Assembly: GCA_020746875.1 (NCBI GenBank)
Contig: JAGTJL010000004.1
Coordinates: 2,914,001 to 2,978,000 of the forward strand
Reading direction: 5' to 3'
Length of the DNA: 64,000 nucleotides
Source of the DNA: Rhexocercosporidium sp. MPI-PUGE-AT-0058
Taxonomy: Eukaryota > Ascomycota > Leotiomycetes > Helotiales
Of this stretch, positions 15,099 to 25,412 are shown one piece after another (the stretch's first letter is position 1; each line of letters begins with the position of its first letter). The translations under genes and the position numbers were made by a program. Below the pieces are notes generated by a model that saw only the letters and a list, made by a program, of their open reading frames with translations, did no database searches and was not told the DNA's origin.

Positions 15099-17019
15099 AT
15101 GGAGAAGAAAGAGCGGACCAACGTCACGCAAGCTTGCGATGCTTGCCGGAGACGGAAGATGAGATGTGAGAGGATGACGCAGCCCGGTTCAGTGGTCCAG
15201 TGCAAAGCTTGCCGCAGTAATGGCTGCTACTGCACCTTCGACCTACCCACCAATCGACGGGGTCCTCGTGCAAAGAAGTTCGTCCTTCACCAGTTTCAAC
15301 ACGATCGTATCTATCTAACCTTGTCACAGACACAGCCATATGAACGGCCAGAGTACCCCAGGCCAAGAGCTATCAGTGCCAGCCGAGAGAGCCAAGTCAA
15401 TCAGCACAGAAGTCTCGATCCCCAACGGCTTACCACCAATAGACACCATCTCCCCTCCCGATGTTTTCCATCAGATAATGCAAGATTATATGGAATTCAT
15501 GTATCCAATTTTCCCCTTCGTCCACATCCCAACCTTCAAGAAGAACCTTGCCAACGGCCTCCATTTGACAGACGCTACGTTCTTCTGCTTCATCATATCG
15601 CTCTGCGCAGCTGTGTCTGGCATGATGCCCGAACGATTTGACCATTACCAAACGTTATCCGCAGCTTTCAAAGTGTCGTATCCTGCGCTTCGAGATTTCA
15701 TCAAGCGGGTCCATCTTGTGGCCCAAAGGACCCGCGATCCGGATATGCATGAGAATGCCACGATGACTAGCTGGGCTCTTGCTTACACCATGTACTTATC
15801 TCACGTCTGTATTGGTCAAAATAGCAGCTGTAGAATATATAAGGCAGAGGCCACCGCTATTCTGATAGACTTGGGCTGCCACCGATGGGGGAGCTATGCG
15901 AGCCTGAACCCGATCGAGACACAGGTTCGGAAGAAGGCATTCTGGATCACCGTAGCTTTGCATATGTGAGTTTAGTCTATCAAATGTCGCTTTTTAACGC
16001 TAGACGCTGAAATATTACTGCGTATAGCTGTGTAAGGATAACGGGAGAATCATGGGAAACACTCAACGATCACTCAATCTTCGAACAAGCCGACGCCGAA
16101 GACCTTATCGTGTTGCCTATTGACGATGAGTACATCACAGAAGAGCACGTCAGCGTACCACCAGCGGGCGAACTCCAAATTACAGCTGTCGGCTACGAGA
16201 GCCTAATGCTGGTCAAAACGATGGCCGCCATCACGAAAGATCCCTCGCAGCCGAAAGTGACAACTTCTACTGAACATTCGCACCAATTCACCGACACAGT
16301 CGGATCATGTACCTGTGGGAAGCTCATACGAACCGTCTCGCCGCTAGTGGTCTTTCAAGACAGGCTCTGCAAAATAAGATCATGTCTTCAGAATCTTCCC
16401 GAGCAAACGAGCGCAAAGTATAGACCAAGTCCAAATCCTAAAGGGAAAGAGATACAAATCGAGATCCTGCGGGTAAATATGCACATCGAGCATTTATGGA
16501 TGCAGCATGTTTTGATCGACAGGCTCAAGTTGGCATCTATGACTATGACCGAAGCTGAAGGCGGTCTGGGGCGGAGACAGTTGTGGGAGATGATGGAGGA
16601 CGTCTATCTGCGGCTACTGGCGTTCCTGGAGGGGGTGACGCATATGTCGTTAGCCCCCAATGGACATCTACTGGTAAGCCTTTATGTCTTCCTCGTTGGT
16701 TCTTTCTCATGAAGAAAAGATCATCTATTAGCTGTAACTGCAATGGTATCTTGCTGACAATGATCAGGTTCTCAAAATCCGCCAAGTTGCCGCCTCGCTC
16801 CTCGACTTTCCTCCAGAGGGGGACGATGCACAAATGGAGATTGCCCGGCAAGCTGAGGCATATTTTAAGCGCTTCACAGCCAGTCTATCGAGATTAGATT
16901 GCAATTATACACACGGGCAGGTAATTGACCTGAATATATCGAAACAAGAGCACATGGCTCCAATGCCGACTGAGAGCGGGAACAAGCCGGCGGTGGAGAA
17001 GAATGAAGGAATACTGTAG
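15099..17019 (+). CDS. Zn2Cys6 fungal transcription factor
   Basis: Nuclear DNA-binding regulator. Exons modelled at 15099-15277, 15330-15965, 16028-16673 and 16768-17019 give 570 residues. The zinc cluster is at residues 14-42 with the standard spacing: CDACRRRKMRC, then 11 residues, then CKACRSNGCYC; all six cysteines are present. A fungal-specific TF domain follows (FMYPIFPFVHIPTF, then KKAFWITVALH). The first intron has an unusual GTTCGT donor, but it is the only one that restores the frame. Because the gene follows the sugar transporter on the same strand, control of sugar uptake is a reasonable guess and no more. Confidence 0.87.
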
Positions 17020-17186
17020 ATAGGAATGGAGAATCATGGTGCTATTTGTATGTATAAACAAACCTCACTTGCAATTTACTAAAAAGAACTCCATCTGTGC
17101 TGTGGCCTTTGGTGATCTTCAATTGTAGGGCAAGAAAGTGAACCGGCGGTTCGAGGCGCTGGAAATGTGTCGATCGAAGCCTGTAT

Positions 17187-17214
17187 TATCCGTGGCGCTG
17201 CGATCAGGATTGGG
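17187..17214 (+). repeat. Left terminal inverted repeat of the PiggyBac-type element
   Basis: Twenty-eight bases, perfectly complementary to 19204-19231. Outside it the two flanks diverge at once, which fits element ends. Confidence 0.75.
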
Positions 17215-17292
17215 ATGGCCAGTGCACCCGCCAAGTCGCTTAATATGGGCCAATCAGAGAGCCAGGATTTCAGGATTTAGAGCCAATTCTAG

Positions 17293-19088
17293 TTATAACT
17301 CATGAAATACTTTAAAATAAGGACTGTTTCTACATAAATGAACCCCACACTGTTTGCACCTATATATGCTTTGATGATTTGAAGAAGGACGGCCCTTATT
17401 TGCAGCAATTTCGCCTAATGCAACTCTCTTTTTTGGCCGGTCCCCGATCCTCCCCCCTTTACAGGCCACACACCACGACGGCTTAGCTAGCTTAACTTGC
17501 TCGTGGCTCTTGATATTAATCAAATCAGCGCTGGGGTTGACTAGCGCAACTCTCTTTTTAGGAGAGCGATATTGAGTCTCTCCTATAGCCAAAAGAGAGC
17601 TGACTAACTGATCACGGAAGTCTTTTTGATTACGGAAGTTGATTTGACGAGGTAAAGGCACATCGCTAGCTGAGGCAAGTAGGTAGCAGTTTGCTAGTAC
17701 CATTCTTAATAACCAATGCTCGATTGCCTGATGTCCCCCCCTCTCAATATGCCGTAATCCAGCGTTCTAAGCCGTCAAGTGATCAAAGTCGTCGACAGCT
17801 CCCATGCCGTAATTGTAGCCATCTGCGACGGCAGGAATAAAGAGCTCTTTTTCAGCCTTATCTCCAAAGACAAGGCGAGAAGTCTTTGCCTTAGAAGAGG
17901 TCTCCTTCGGCCGTTTCCTCTTCCGTAAAACCTTTGGCTCTTTCCCGGAAAAGACGGACGACATCATCAACACGTAGGCTTGATCTTTCCACCTTATATG
18001 AGCCATCTTTCCATCGATCGTAGGGTAAGAATGTACTGTTCCCCATGGAATAGTGTCGTTGTCGTCGGATTTCTTATAATCTAATAGGTCTTGGATAATG
18101 CCCGAGTTGGTACGACAGGTGCCGGTAATGCCAAATCCACACTGTCGAGCGTAACCTACGAATTTAGTAGAGACAAAAAGGTTATCAAGATAGGCGTGGT
18201 AACCGTGGTCTTTTAGAGGAGTAGGGAGCCTTTGGAGTAATCGCAGGGCTACAGCTTGTGTTTTGTTTCCCCCTTTTCCGGTCTTTGTCCCACTTAATTC
18301 ACGTGGAGTGAGCACCCCGACAGGGCCATTTTTATCTCCCGGAATATGCTAATTCTAACACAAAAGGAACCCCTTTTGAGCCACTGCCTATACCTTAAAA
18401 CCAGTAGGTGTTGGCTTGTTTGGTACCGTAGTTGTCTCTTTGGCTCGACCCTCATACCGGATGATGATTTCATCGACAGCAATATCTCGTCCGGGGATCC
18501 ATACACTTAAATTAACAGCCTGGAAGTGGTCTGATAATGTATTTACTTAAATCCGGATTAGTTCTAGTCTATTTTAATGTATATGCGGAATGTAAGACTT
18601 ATTCTTTGGTATGGTCCCGTAGCTTCATTCCCAGCTAATCTAAATCGCATATGCAACTCTTGAAACCTGTCTCGATACATGTAATGTGTAATTAGGTGCT
18701 TTGGATTTATATCCTTTATAGACCAATAATCAGAGATCTCATTCTCTATATGTATTATCATATAGATGCGGATGGCGAAGTAGGTGTAAATCTCTCTAGG
18801 GCACGTGGGGTACCACTTATTGCACCGGGCATGTTGAGAATTAGGGTTAAAAGGTATCCGGAGATGTTCATTTGTCTTTAGAACTATCTAGGCAATCATT
18901 TCCGCAGTGTAATACATAGTAAAAAGGGTAATAGGATTATTAGGAGAGGCATAATCTGGGAGTTGGATTTTCCAGCCAAAATCCGGTAATTTCATAGGTA
19001 TAAACTCAGCCCCGGCTTTCTTTAATGGAGGGGCATTAGGGCGAAGGGTCCCCTTATCCGTAGGATTAAAGACAGTTTTTTCCGGCAT
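17293..19088 (-). pseudogene. PiggyBac-like transposase, inactivated
   Basis: Read from an ATG at 19088. Segments in order: an N-terminal piece (19088-18888); a middle piece with DYWSIKDINPKHLITHY and YRDRFQELHMRFRLAGN (18761-18564); a core with RDIAVDEIIIRYEGRAKE (about 18480-18430); then HAYLDNLFVSTKF, the DDE/D-type catalytic region (18315-17767); and a Cys-rich tail with CVAC and CKQCGVHLC (17703-17293), as in the C-terminal zinc finger of this family. It is broken by several stops. Three TAG codons (18388, 18355 and 18349, lower coordinate of each) stand where the family tends to have Trp, and another is at 17767. Frames also change between the N-terminal pieces. No active protein is expected. 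Confidence 0.85.
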
Positions 19089-19203
19089 TGATTTAGTAGT
19101 GATTTAGGTGCAAAATGAGGGGTGTTTAATGCTTTGTTTACATGTCAACAAAGCCCGGGTTTTGGTGTTCCTTCGGAACAACTAGTTATTCCGCGCCGAA
19201 AAA

Positions 19204-19231
19204 CCCAATCCTGATCGCAGCGCCACGGATA
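19204..19231 (-). repeat. Right terminal inverted repeat of the PiggyBac-type element
   Basis: Perfect reverse complement of 17187-17214. It is followed by TAGGCTCG, giving the second flanking TA. Confidence 0.75.
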
Positions 19232-19992
19232 GGCTCGCTTACGTTCTTTTCAACTCCAATGAGAACTCCAATTATGGCCGGCTCCAAACAGTTCAGCTTT
19301 ATGAGATGACCGTCTACTGTAAATCACAATTCCATATAAGGATGGTTAAATTGTATGGTCAAGTGTGTAATTACATGGTTATCTTCAAACTGGAAGATGC
19401 TCCTCAACATTGGAGCCGCACGATCAAGCGCTTCAAGGAAGCCAGATATCCTCGTGAGCGAATAATACTGTGCAACGCCAGGCGTCAGGCTGTGGTTGAT
19501 ACATACACTGGATCTGAAACCTATCAGGAGGCGAATCATTCAATTGACGGCTTCCAGATATGAGAGGGAAGGTAGAAATAAAAATGTTCAAAATTAGAAA
19601 GCCAAACAGTTGTAGGAGTGAAGAGGGGGAGCCATGCCATCTACTGGGACTGAGCTAGATCTGGTCCAGACGCCGGCATTGTGATAGGAATCGAGGACAT
19701 GATCGAGACTGAAAAGGCTCTGGTTTCTTGTGCGATACGTTCGCCACTTGAGTGCCAGGCATCTGGATAACGATGCTGTGGATGAAGCGCCAGAGGCGAG
19801 CTTTTGACGACGTGACAAAATTCTTCCTAGATCTAAAAGTCTCCTCAAACACTTGTTTCAGGGCCAGCCCATTCCCATTCTCGTCTCTCTCATCAGACTT
19901 TGATGCCCTCATATACTTCATCAGCGCACCACCTCCCTCTTCCGCGAACTTTGGTTCGATGACACAAATCTGCTTCTAGACAGGTATGTCTG
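19232..19992. other. Degraded DNA between transposon and regulator pseudogene
   Basis: Short frames on both strands only. A minus-strand frame at 19921-19655 (KYMRASKSDERDENGNG...) could be a relic of the neighbouring pseudogene or of another gene, but nothing recognisable remains. Confidence 0.3.
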
Positions 19993-21505
19993 CTACACAC
20001 TTAACAACTCCCAAGTGTCTCCCTCCTCGAGCATTATAATGATATTACTAGTTCTGGCATAAAGACTACTGTCCCGGAAACCATCCTTCCTGGCTGTGCG
20101 CATAAGAATGACAATGGCCTTGCGCCAGATGCGTGGATTACGGCACCAAGTAAAGACGCAGAAGAGAGGATTGATGAAACCTGCCTCTGACGTAAAATTT
20201 GGGGCAACCCGACGGGGGTTAGGAGAAAGAAATGCGTGTCTCATTAAAGATGAACTCTGCGATTGAGATGACCGATGCGAAGTCATCCTCGTATCGATCC
20301 TATACCATCTCTCCATATTCTCTCGCTTCGGCTGGCTCCGCATCTAAGATGATCCTCACTACGATCCGAATAATGTTCAGCAAGGGAAGAAGTTTAAGTG
20401 TTCATGGATCTAGTTTTGTTTGCCTTTTCGTCGGACCTGGAAATTCTGGAAGTCTCGAGACCAGTTTTCCAAAGCAACTTGCAAGTCATGTAAATCTTGC
20501 AAATATTTTTGACGGAGTTCGTCGTGCAGAGCCCCAACAGGGCACATCAAGAAACCCGAACAATTTTCAATCCAGCGTTAAGGATCTCGCTCAGCATGGT
20601 GTTGATTTCGTCAAAAGAGGGAGACGTTGATTCGAAAGAGGTTGTGATTCGACAGCCATCGAGAAGCAGTAGACCATTTACGCGAAGCAGGGATGTAGGA
20701 ACATACTCATCTTGAGTTGTAGTGTACGATGAGTTCTCTGTTGACAGTAGCAGCGAGAGAATGCGAATTCCACCGTCAATGTGGCGAAGAGCAGCGCCAG
20801 TGCACCTTCGAAGATCCTATACCTTCTGAGCTCGATGTATGAAATGTGAGGGTGGTGTAATCGTACCTCAGCGACAAAAGGTATGCAGACAATAAAGGCT
20901 AATTACCTTCGAAACATGTTCCCTTGGGTAATTTTGTAATATAACGGAAATGGCTTTGAGGTAATGCTCCAGCGCCGGGTTTCTCTCGTGAGTGTGTATT
21001 TCATGGTATAAGCATCTCGGAACCGAAATTGCTTGTAAAGACATCAATAGCTGTCACCGCATGTCTAATTGCTGGTTCGTGATGGCATCCCTGGAGAACA
21101 TATCGATTCCAATGCGTCGAATCGAAAACAACTGACAAATTTTGCAGGGCGTAGGAACCGAAGAAGTCCAATTCCTTGACATCCTGATTCAGCACCGGTA
21201 GTATTTAAGTGAAAGCGAAAGGAGGCGAAAGTCGGCTTCGTTTGGATTTCTGCTTTGAGGAGCGTACCCGTCACATTTTCAACCCGTACCGGCGCATCGC
21301 CGACAACTTGCCAATTATCGCACTTGACATGCCGTGTTCTAAAAGTGCCGTCAATCTGTAATTCAATGGTACCCTGTGAACCTTGCTTCAACACTGTCCA
21401 AGAGCTGTGAACTTACTTGCACGATGTGCATCGCGTCGAAGGTCTCCCGAGGGATCTTCTTGCTATACGGGTATCGAAAGAGCGGTACTCATGCCCTTTC
21501 CCCAT
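19993..21505 (-). pseudogene. Broken Zn2Cys6 transcription factor gene
   Basis: The first ATG is at 21505. Exon 1 (21505-21417) ends at GTAAGT and joins 21338 to give CTSCKTRHVKCDN. The second half of the zinc cluster, SCRRCAGTG-stop-KCDGYAPQ, follows only after a frameshift and with a TGA where Arg (CGA) is usual. A further frame change leads to ELDFFGSYALQNLSVVFDS and GCHHEPAIRHAVTAID, the start of the typical fungal TF body. More fragments follow (SLLLSTENSSYTTT near 20720-20670). The recognisable C-terminus is FINPLFCVFTWCRNPRIWRK (20343-19993). The order of parts fits one ancestral gene. At least two frameshifts and two premature stops make function very unlikely. Confidence 0.75.
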
Positions 21506-22105
21506 GTCTCGAATTGAACGGGTCGCAACGACATGGCGTGCCGGGCAAAGGCTCCAACAGTGAGGCACATGCGGCTCAAGAGTGTATCAGCCCGCTTGCC
21601 GATAGATGTGAGCTGTTGGAGATCGAAGGAGCTCTTGGAGATGTGGGTAGATCATCAGACACTAGGAAGACTTAAACTAAAAGAAGGAAAGCAAATGGCC
21701 GACGAACGATCAAGGCATGAAATCTAACACTAACACAGTGGAAATAGACAGAAAAACAAGGATCATTCATAGCATCGAAAGAACGTACTGGGGTTTGATT
21801 TCGATCTGCAAGATCTCGCAGCAAAGCGTATCCTACCGCGCAAGAAGATCGGAGCAAGATATTGGCATTGTAATAAAAGAAGGCAAGGACAATCAAGAGC
21901 AGAAGAATATTCCATCCGAAGCTGTTGAGCTAGAGGATAGGAACTAGGTTGAGTGTTGGAAGGCTTACCGTATCTCCCAAAATTACTACCTGGATGGACA
22001 TACATGTGGTCGAAGGCCGTTTCATCGTTGCGATCTGTAACACCAAAAATAGCTCTATTTGAAGTCACTACATGCTTCTAAAAAAAACCTTAAAAAAAAG
22101 GAACG
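21506..22105. other. Gene-free stretch left of the AT-rich element
   Basis: No supportable coding frame. It presumably held the promoter of the regulator that is now a pseudogene. Short A-runs occur near 22080-22100. Confidence 0.3.
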
Positions 22106-22144
22106 TAATAGCCGGTTCACCTCCTGTATGCTCGGGGACTCGCT
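22106..22144 (+). repeat. Outer left arm of nested inverted repeat
   Basis: Thirty-nine bases, perfectly complementary to 22869-22907. Confidence 0.8.
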
Positions 22145-22148
22145 TACA

Positions 22149-22184
22149 GTCGGGGAAAGCAAGTATCCCGCGAAAGCGAGTGTC
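22149..22184 (+). repeat. Inner left arm of nested inverted repeat
   Basis: Thirty-six bases, perfectly complementary to 22569-22604. Confidence 0.8.
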
Positions 22185-22568
22185 CCGAGTCAAATTAATT
22201 TTAATTTTATAAATTATATTATAATTTATTAATAGATTTTTTTTTTAAAAAAATATATTAGTGCTAGAGTTAGTATTTAAGTTACACTCTAATATTATTA
22301 AGTTTTTAAGTGAGAATAATAATAAGAAATATATCTATTAAGAATATAAGAAAATATTTTTAATTAAAGATTAACTAATGAAAATAAGCCAAAATAAAGA
22401 ACTTTTCTTTGTAAAACATAATTTACTTTATAACTTTTGCGCTTTATTAAATTTTTTAAATATATATCCTATATTAAAGATATTTATTACTAAAGCTATT
22501 AATCTATTAAACTTTTATTTTGAAATCTCTTATTTTCGTTGACTTATTATGATTTTTAATCGGCACGT

Positions 22569-22604
22569 GACACTCGCTTTCGCGGGATACTTGCTTTCCC
22601 CGAC
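22569..22604 (-). repeat. Inner right arm of nested inverted repeat
   Basis: Reverse complement of 22149-22184, adjoining the AT-rich core. Confidence 0.8.
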
Positions 22605-22868
22605 AGTGAGCGAGTGTCAGATGGAGTTCACGGTAAGCAAAGCTTTGTAGAAGTTCAAGGAAATATATTTAAAGAACTAATCTCTGGCCTTCGAAGAAGT
22701 CCAGAGGAGAAGCGTATATATAAAAGGGGTTACCCGTAAGAGGAAGCAAAACGCCGACGTGACTAGAAATACAAGTAGGACTGATTCTACTGATACCGTA
22801 GAAGCCTCGGCCCCTTTATACTACGGGTCCGATTCCATACAGATAGAATGGATAAGCGTGCACATGAC

Positions 22869-22907
22869 AGCGAGTCCCCGAGCATACAGGAGGTGAACCG
22901 GCTATTA
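22869..22907 (-). repeat. Outer right arm of nested inverted repeat
   Basis: Reverse complement of 22106-22144. Confidence 0.8.
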
Positions 22908-23050
22908 AGTCATTCCATGAAGCTAATTGTTGATGTTGGGAAGTGGAATTATGTTCTAGAGAACAAGGAGGTTCCGCTTAATCAGCAAAGGAATTAAGTG
23001 CTTGAAGTCCTGTATCGTCCAGCCGAACACCACCACCACCATCAAGTCAA

Positions 23051-23167
23051 CACACAGCTTCTACTATCACACAGCTTCTACTATCACACAGCTTCTACTA
23101 TCACACAGCTTCTACTATCACACAGCTTCTACTATCACACAGCTTCTACTATCACACAGCTTCTACT
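23051..23167 (+). repeat. 17-bp tandem minisatellite, about seven copies
   Basis: Unit CTTCTACTATCACACAG repeated head to tail with almost no variation; the last copy is partial. It lies about 370 bp upstream of the secreted-protein ATG. Because 17 is not a multiple of three, copy-number change would shift any frame through it; I treat it as non-coding. Confidence 0.9.
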
Positions 23168-23540
23168 GTCTCCTTGCACAGAAAAATGCTGCTTCCACTC
23201 CGAGGGAATGCCCACTACCCGCATATAAACCAGCTCCCGCCAATCCTGACCGTCTGCGAAGAGCCTCGGGCATAACCTCTCAATGCGGTGACACGGTCTT
23301 GTCCTAGGCTCCCAACCATCTGAGATGTCTCTTGCTCGCTGGTCGAACACGCAAGTTCCTGATGGTTAATAACGGTTGGTAGCTTTTATCAAAACGAAGG
23401 TAGGTCGGAAATACTGGCTGGAGAGATCAACGGCGTCTGCCTTGCTGTGCCGCAGAAAGGTCTTTAGGCTCCCTGGACATCCTCACAACATCGAAACCCC
23501 GAAAGAATGTTCCCAAATTCACGTCTCTCTTAAGGCCATC

Positions 23541-25412
23541 ATGATGTCAACCAAGTTCACCCTGCTACTACTCTTTTCCCTTTGTACGAGTGTAATATCT
23601 ACATCTTATGAATCCCCAGACTATTTTGCTGCCTTGGACAATCGACAGGATGATTTACCCCATTTGGGCAACACAAATGACCCCCGCACCAACGGAATAT
23701 CCTACGAAATGCGCAAAGCATCGATAGCACAATACTTGAAGACTGCATCGCCTGGAAGAACATTGGAGGATCTTGCGAAACCAGGTCCACAGCAGATCAA
23801 GTTGAATTGTTGGGATTTATGGTCGTGCAGTGAGACAGATGCCTTCCTCCGAGCTCTCAACCACATCGAACTATCCGGAGAGAGCATATGGGAAATCGAC
23901 GTGGGAGGGACCCCGAGCTGCCAGAGCAATATCACACTGCTCGCAGATTTCGTCGGTGACCTTCCGATCATCGCTAAGTTGCGTTGGGATACTGGACGGC
24001 CAATTCCTCCTGTCCTTGTTGAGTCCCTAGAGACGAGGCACCCTGCATGTCGACTTTATTACAATCTACCTTTCTCTCATTATGGCGAGTACGGAATTAG
24101 GAATGACGGCAAACGCAATGCCACTGAAGTCAATCAGTACCTCATGGAGTTCCAGAAGAACAAAACTCTTGCTCGACAATCTGTTCTGAGTTCAACGAAC
24201 CTCTACTCACTCACAGTACATATAGAGAACATATGCACAGATGAGCCAGAGAACATGGATCTCATCCACCGAATTCTGTTGACCTGTCCGAATATACGAG
24301 AACTTGATTTACAAGACTTGAGATCTGGGTGCCATCAGAGAGCGACATCCGCATTCAACTTCGAGAAGCACACCACAACACTACCGCCGCTGGAGATTCT
24401 GAAGATTGGTGGCTATAGGTTCGACTATCCTGCTATTGGTTCGTGGGGGTGGCCTCGACGCGATCACAAGGAGATTCTTCTATGGCCCTGGAACAAACTT
24501 CCGACATTCATGATCAATGACGCAAGTCTTTCATTTATTCGCAATGCAGGCGGGATCAGATATGAAGATATCCCGTCGCCGATGTTGGCAAACCTGGAGA
24601 GAAGCAATCTTGATGCCTGGCTGGATTATATGGATTGGTCAAATCTTCACACTCTGGAGATCGGCAATCTTGATGAACAGACTCTACAAAAGCTGAGAGA
24701 CAAACTGCCAAAACTGAAGACTTTTGGCATTCGCGGGGGCTGCCAGGCTTGTTCTGCGTCTGCCGACTCAGTTCTCGACTTCCTAGCCCACATTTCACCT
24801 CTTGATTCCCTTTCGCTTCAGGACAGTAGGGCAATCTCTTTGGACTCGGTTCTTGGTGTTACTGCGGAGCGTCACGCGACCCTGAAAGTCTTCAACTTCA
24901 GTTACTACCGCGTTCCCTCTAGCAACAAAGCTTATTACACAGGCTATTCCGACTGTGATGACAAGGGGGATGAGAATAATACCTTTCTCAATGGTGCTCA
25001 ACTTACCCGCCTGTTCTCAACATGCCTGAATCTACAAAAACTAGATATCGAGATTCAAACTAGTGCAGAGTGGAACTACGAAGTCTTTGACAAATTGTCG
25101 TCGTTCCCCATGCTCAACAGCTTGACAATGAGGTTCGCGTCCCGAGAGAGCCGGAACTTATACGCAGAAATGGGGTACAATTCACAGAAGCAGCATTGTG
25201 ACGAAAAGTTGGGACTTATCATGACTGGCTTGAAGGCATATTTGAGGAAGAGGAAGTTTGGGGCGCCATATGAACAGCTGAGGACTTTTGTCGGAGGTGA
25301 TGAGTTTGGAGAGATTGGTGGGGAGGACAATTCGAGCGAGAGCAGTCGTGCGGTAAGAGAGGTACAGCATGACGACGAGCTCGCAAGACTGCTGTATAAA
25401 ATGTCCATGTAG
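23541..25412 (+). CDS. Predicted secreted leucine-rich/F-box-like protein
   Basis: A single-exon gene of 623 residues from the ATG at 23541 (a second ATG follows at once). The N-terminus MMSTKFTLLLLFSLCTSVIS is a clear signal peptide, so the product should enter the secretory pathway. The rest has irregular leucine-rich repeats (for example LYSLTVHIENI, IRELDLQDLRSG, LHTLEIGNLDEQTLQKL), the spacing seen in fungal F-box/LRR proteins, with no F-box. Several N-glycosylation sequons (NITL, NATE, NKTL, NFSY, NNTF, NSSE) fit an extracellular protein. The ORF is open upstream to 23376, but the residues before 23541 look like leader, not protein. Its place beside a repeat island is common for fast-evolving secreted proteins. 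The role is unknown. Confidence 0.75.
   Translation: MMSTKFTLLLLFSLCTSVISTSYESPDYFAALDNRQDDLPHLGNTNDPRTNGISYEMRKASIAQYLKTASPGRTLEDLAKPGPQQIKLNCWDLWSCSETDAFLRALNHIELSGESIWEIDVGGTPSCQSNITLLADFVGDLPIIAKLRWDTGRPIPPVLVESLETRHPACRLYYNLPFSHYGEYGIRNDGKRNATEVNQYLMEFQKNKTLARQSVLSSTNLYSLTVHIENICTDEPENMDLIHRILLTCPNIRELDLQDLRSGCHQRATSAFNFEKHTTTLPPLEILKIGGYRFDYPAIGSWGWPRRDHKEILLWPWNKLPTFMINDASLSFIRNAGGIRYEDIPSPMLANLERSNLDAWLDYMDWSNLHTLEIGNLDEQTLQKLRDKLPKLKTFGIRGGCQACSASADSVLDFLAHISPLDSLSLQDSRAISLDSVLGVTAERHATLKVFNFSYYRVPSSNKAYYTGYSDCDDKGDENNTFLNGAQLTRLFSTCLNLQKLDIEIQTSAEWNYEVFDKLSSFPMLNSLTMRFASRESRNLYAEMGYNSQKQHCDEKLGLIMTGLKAYLRKRKFGAPYEQLRTFVGGDEFGEIGGEDNSSESSRAVREVQHDDELARLLYKMSM

Larger units (their letters stand above)
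17185..19233. mobile_element. Decayed PiggyBac-type DNA transposon copy with 28-bp terminal inverted repeats
   Basis: A perfect 28-bp inverted repeat (17187-17214 and 19204-19231) brackets a broken PiggyBac-like transposase read on the minus strand. The repeat contains GCGCTGCGATCAGGATTGGG. If the outermost T/A pair is taken as target, each end is flanked by TA instead of the TTAA expected for this superfamily. The element is about 2.05 kb, typical for a single-gene DNA transposon. Confidence 0.75.
22106..22907. mobile_element. AT-rich nested inverted-repeat element (MITE-like)
   Basis: Outer perfect 39-bp inverted repeats at 22106-22144 and 22869-22907 begin TAATAGCCGGTTCACC; the flanking dinucleotide at both ends can be read as a TA duplication. 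Inside sits a second perfect 36-bp inverted repeat (22149-22184 and 22569-22604) containing AAGCAAGTATCCCGCGAAAG; with two mismatches it extends outward to about 22137 and 22616. Between the inner arms about 380 bp are extremely AT-rich and have no open frame. The arrangement suggests one element inserted in another, with the core degraded by mutation (RIP-like). Confidence 0.7.

Noticed and set aside
23051..23167. CRISPR-like array
   Set aside because: The 17-bp units are contiguous with no spacers, in a eukaryotic genome; it is a minisatellite.
22998..23307. Repeat-containing proteins read through the minisatellite
   Set aside because: All frames stay open through the repeat because the unit has no stop; there is no other coding support.
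23376..23540. N-terminal extension of the secreted protein
   Set aside because: The frame is open but begins without ATG and is basic; using it would bury the signal peptide.
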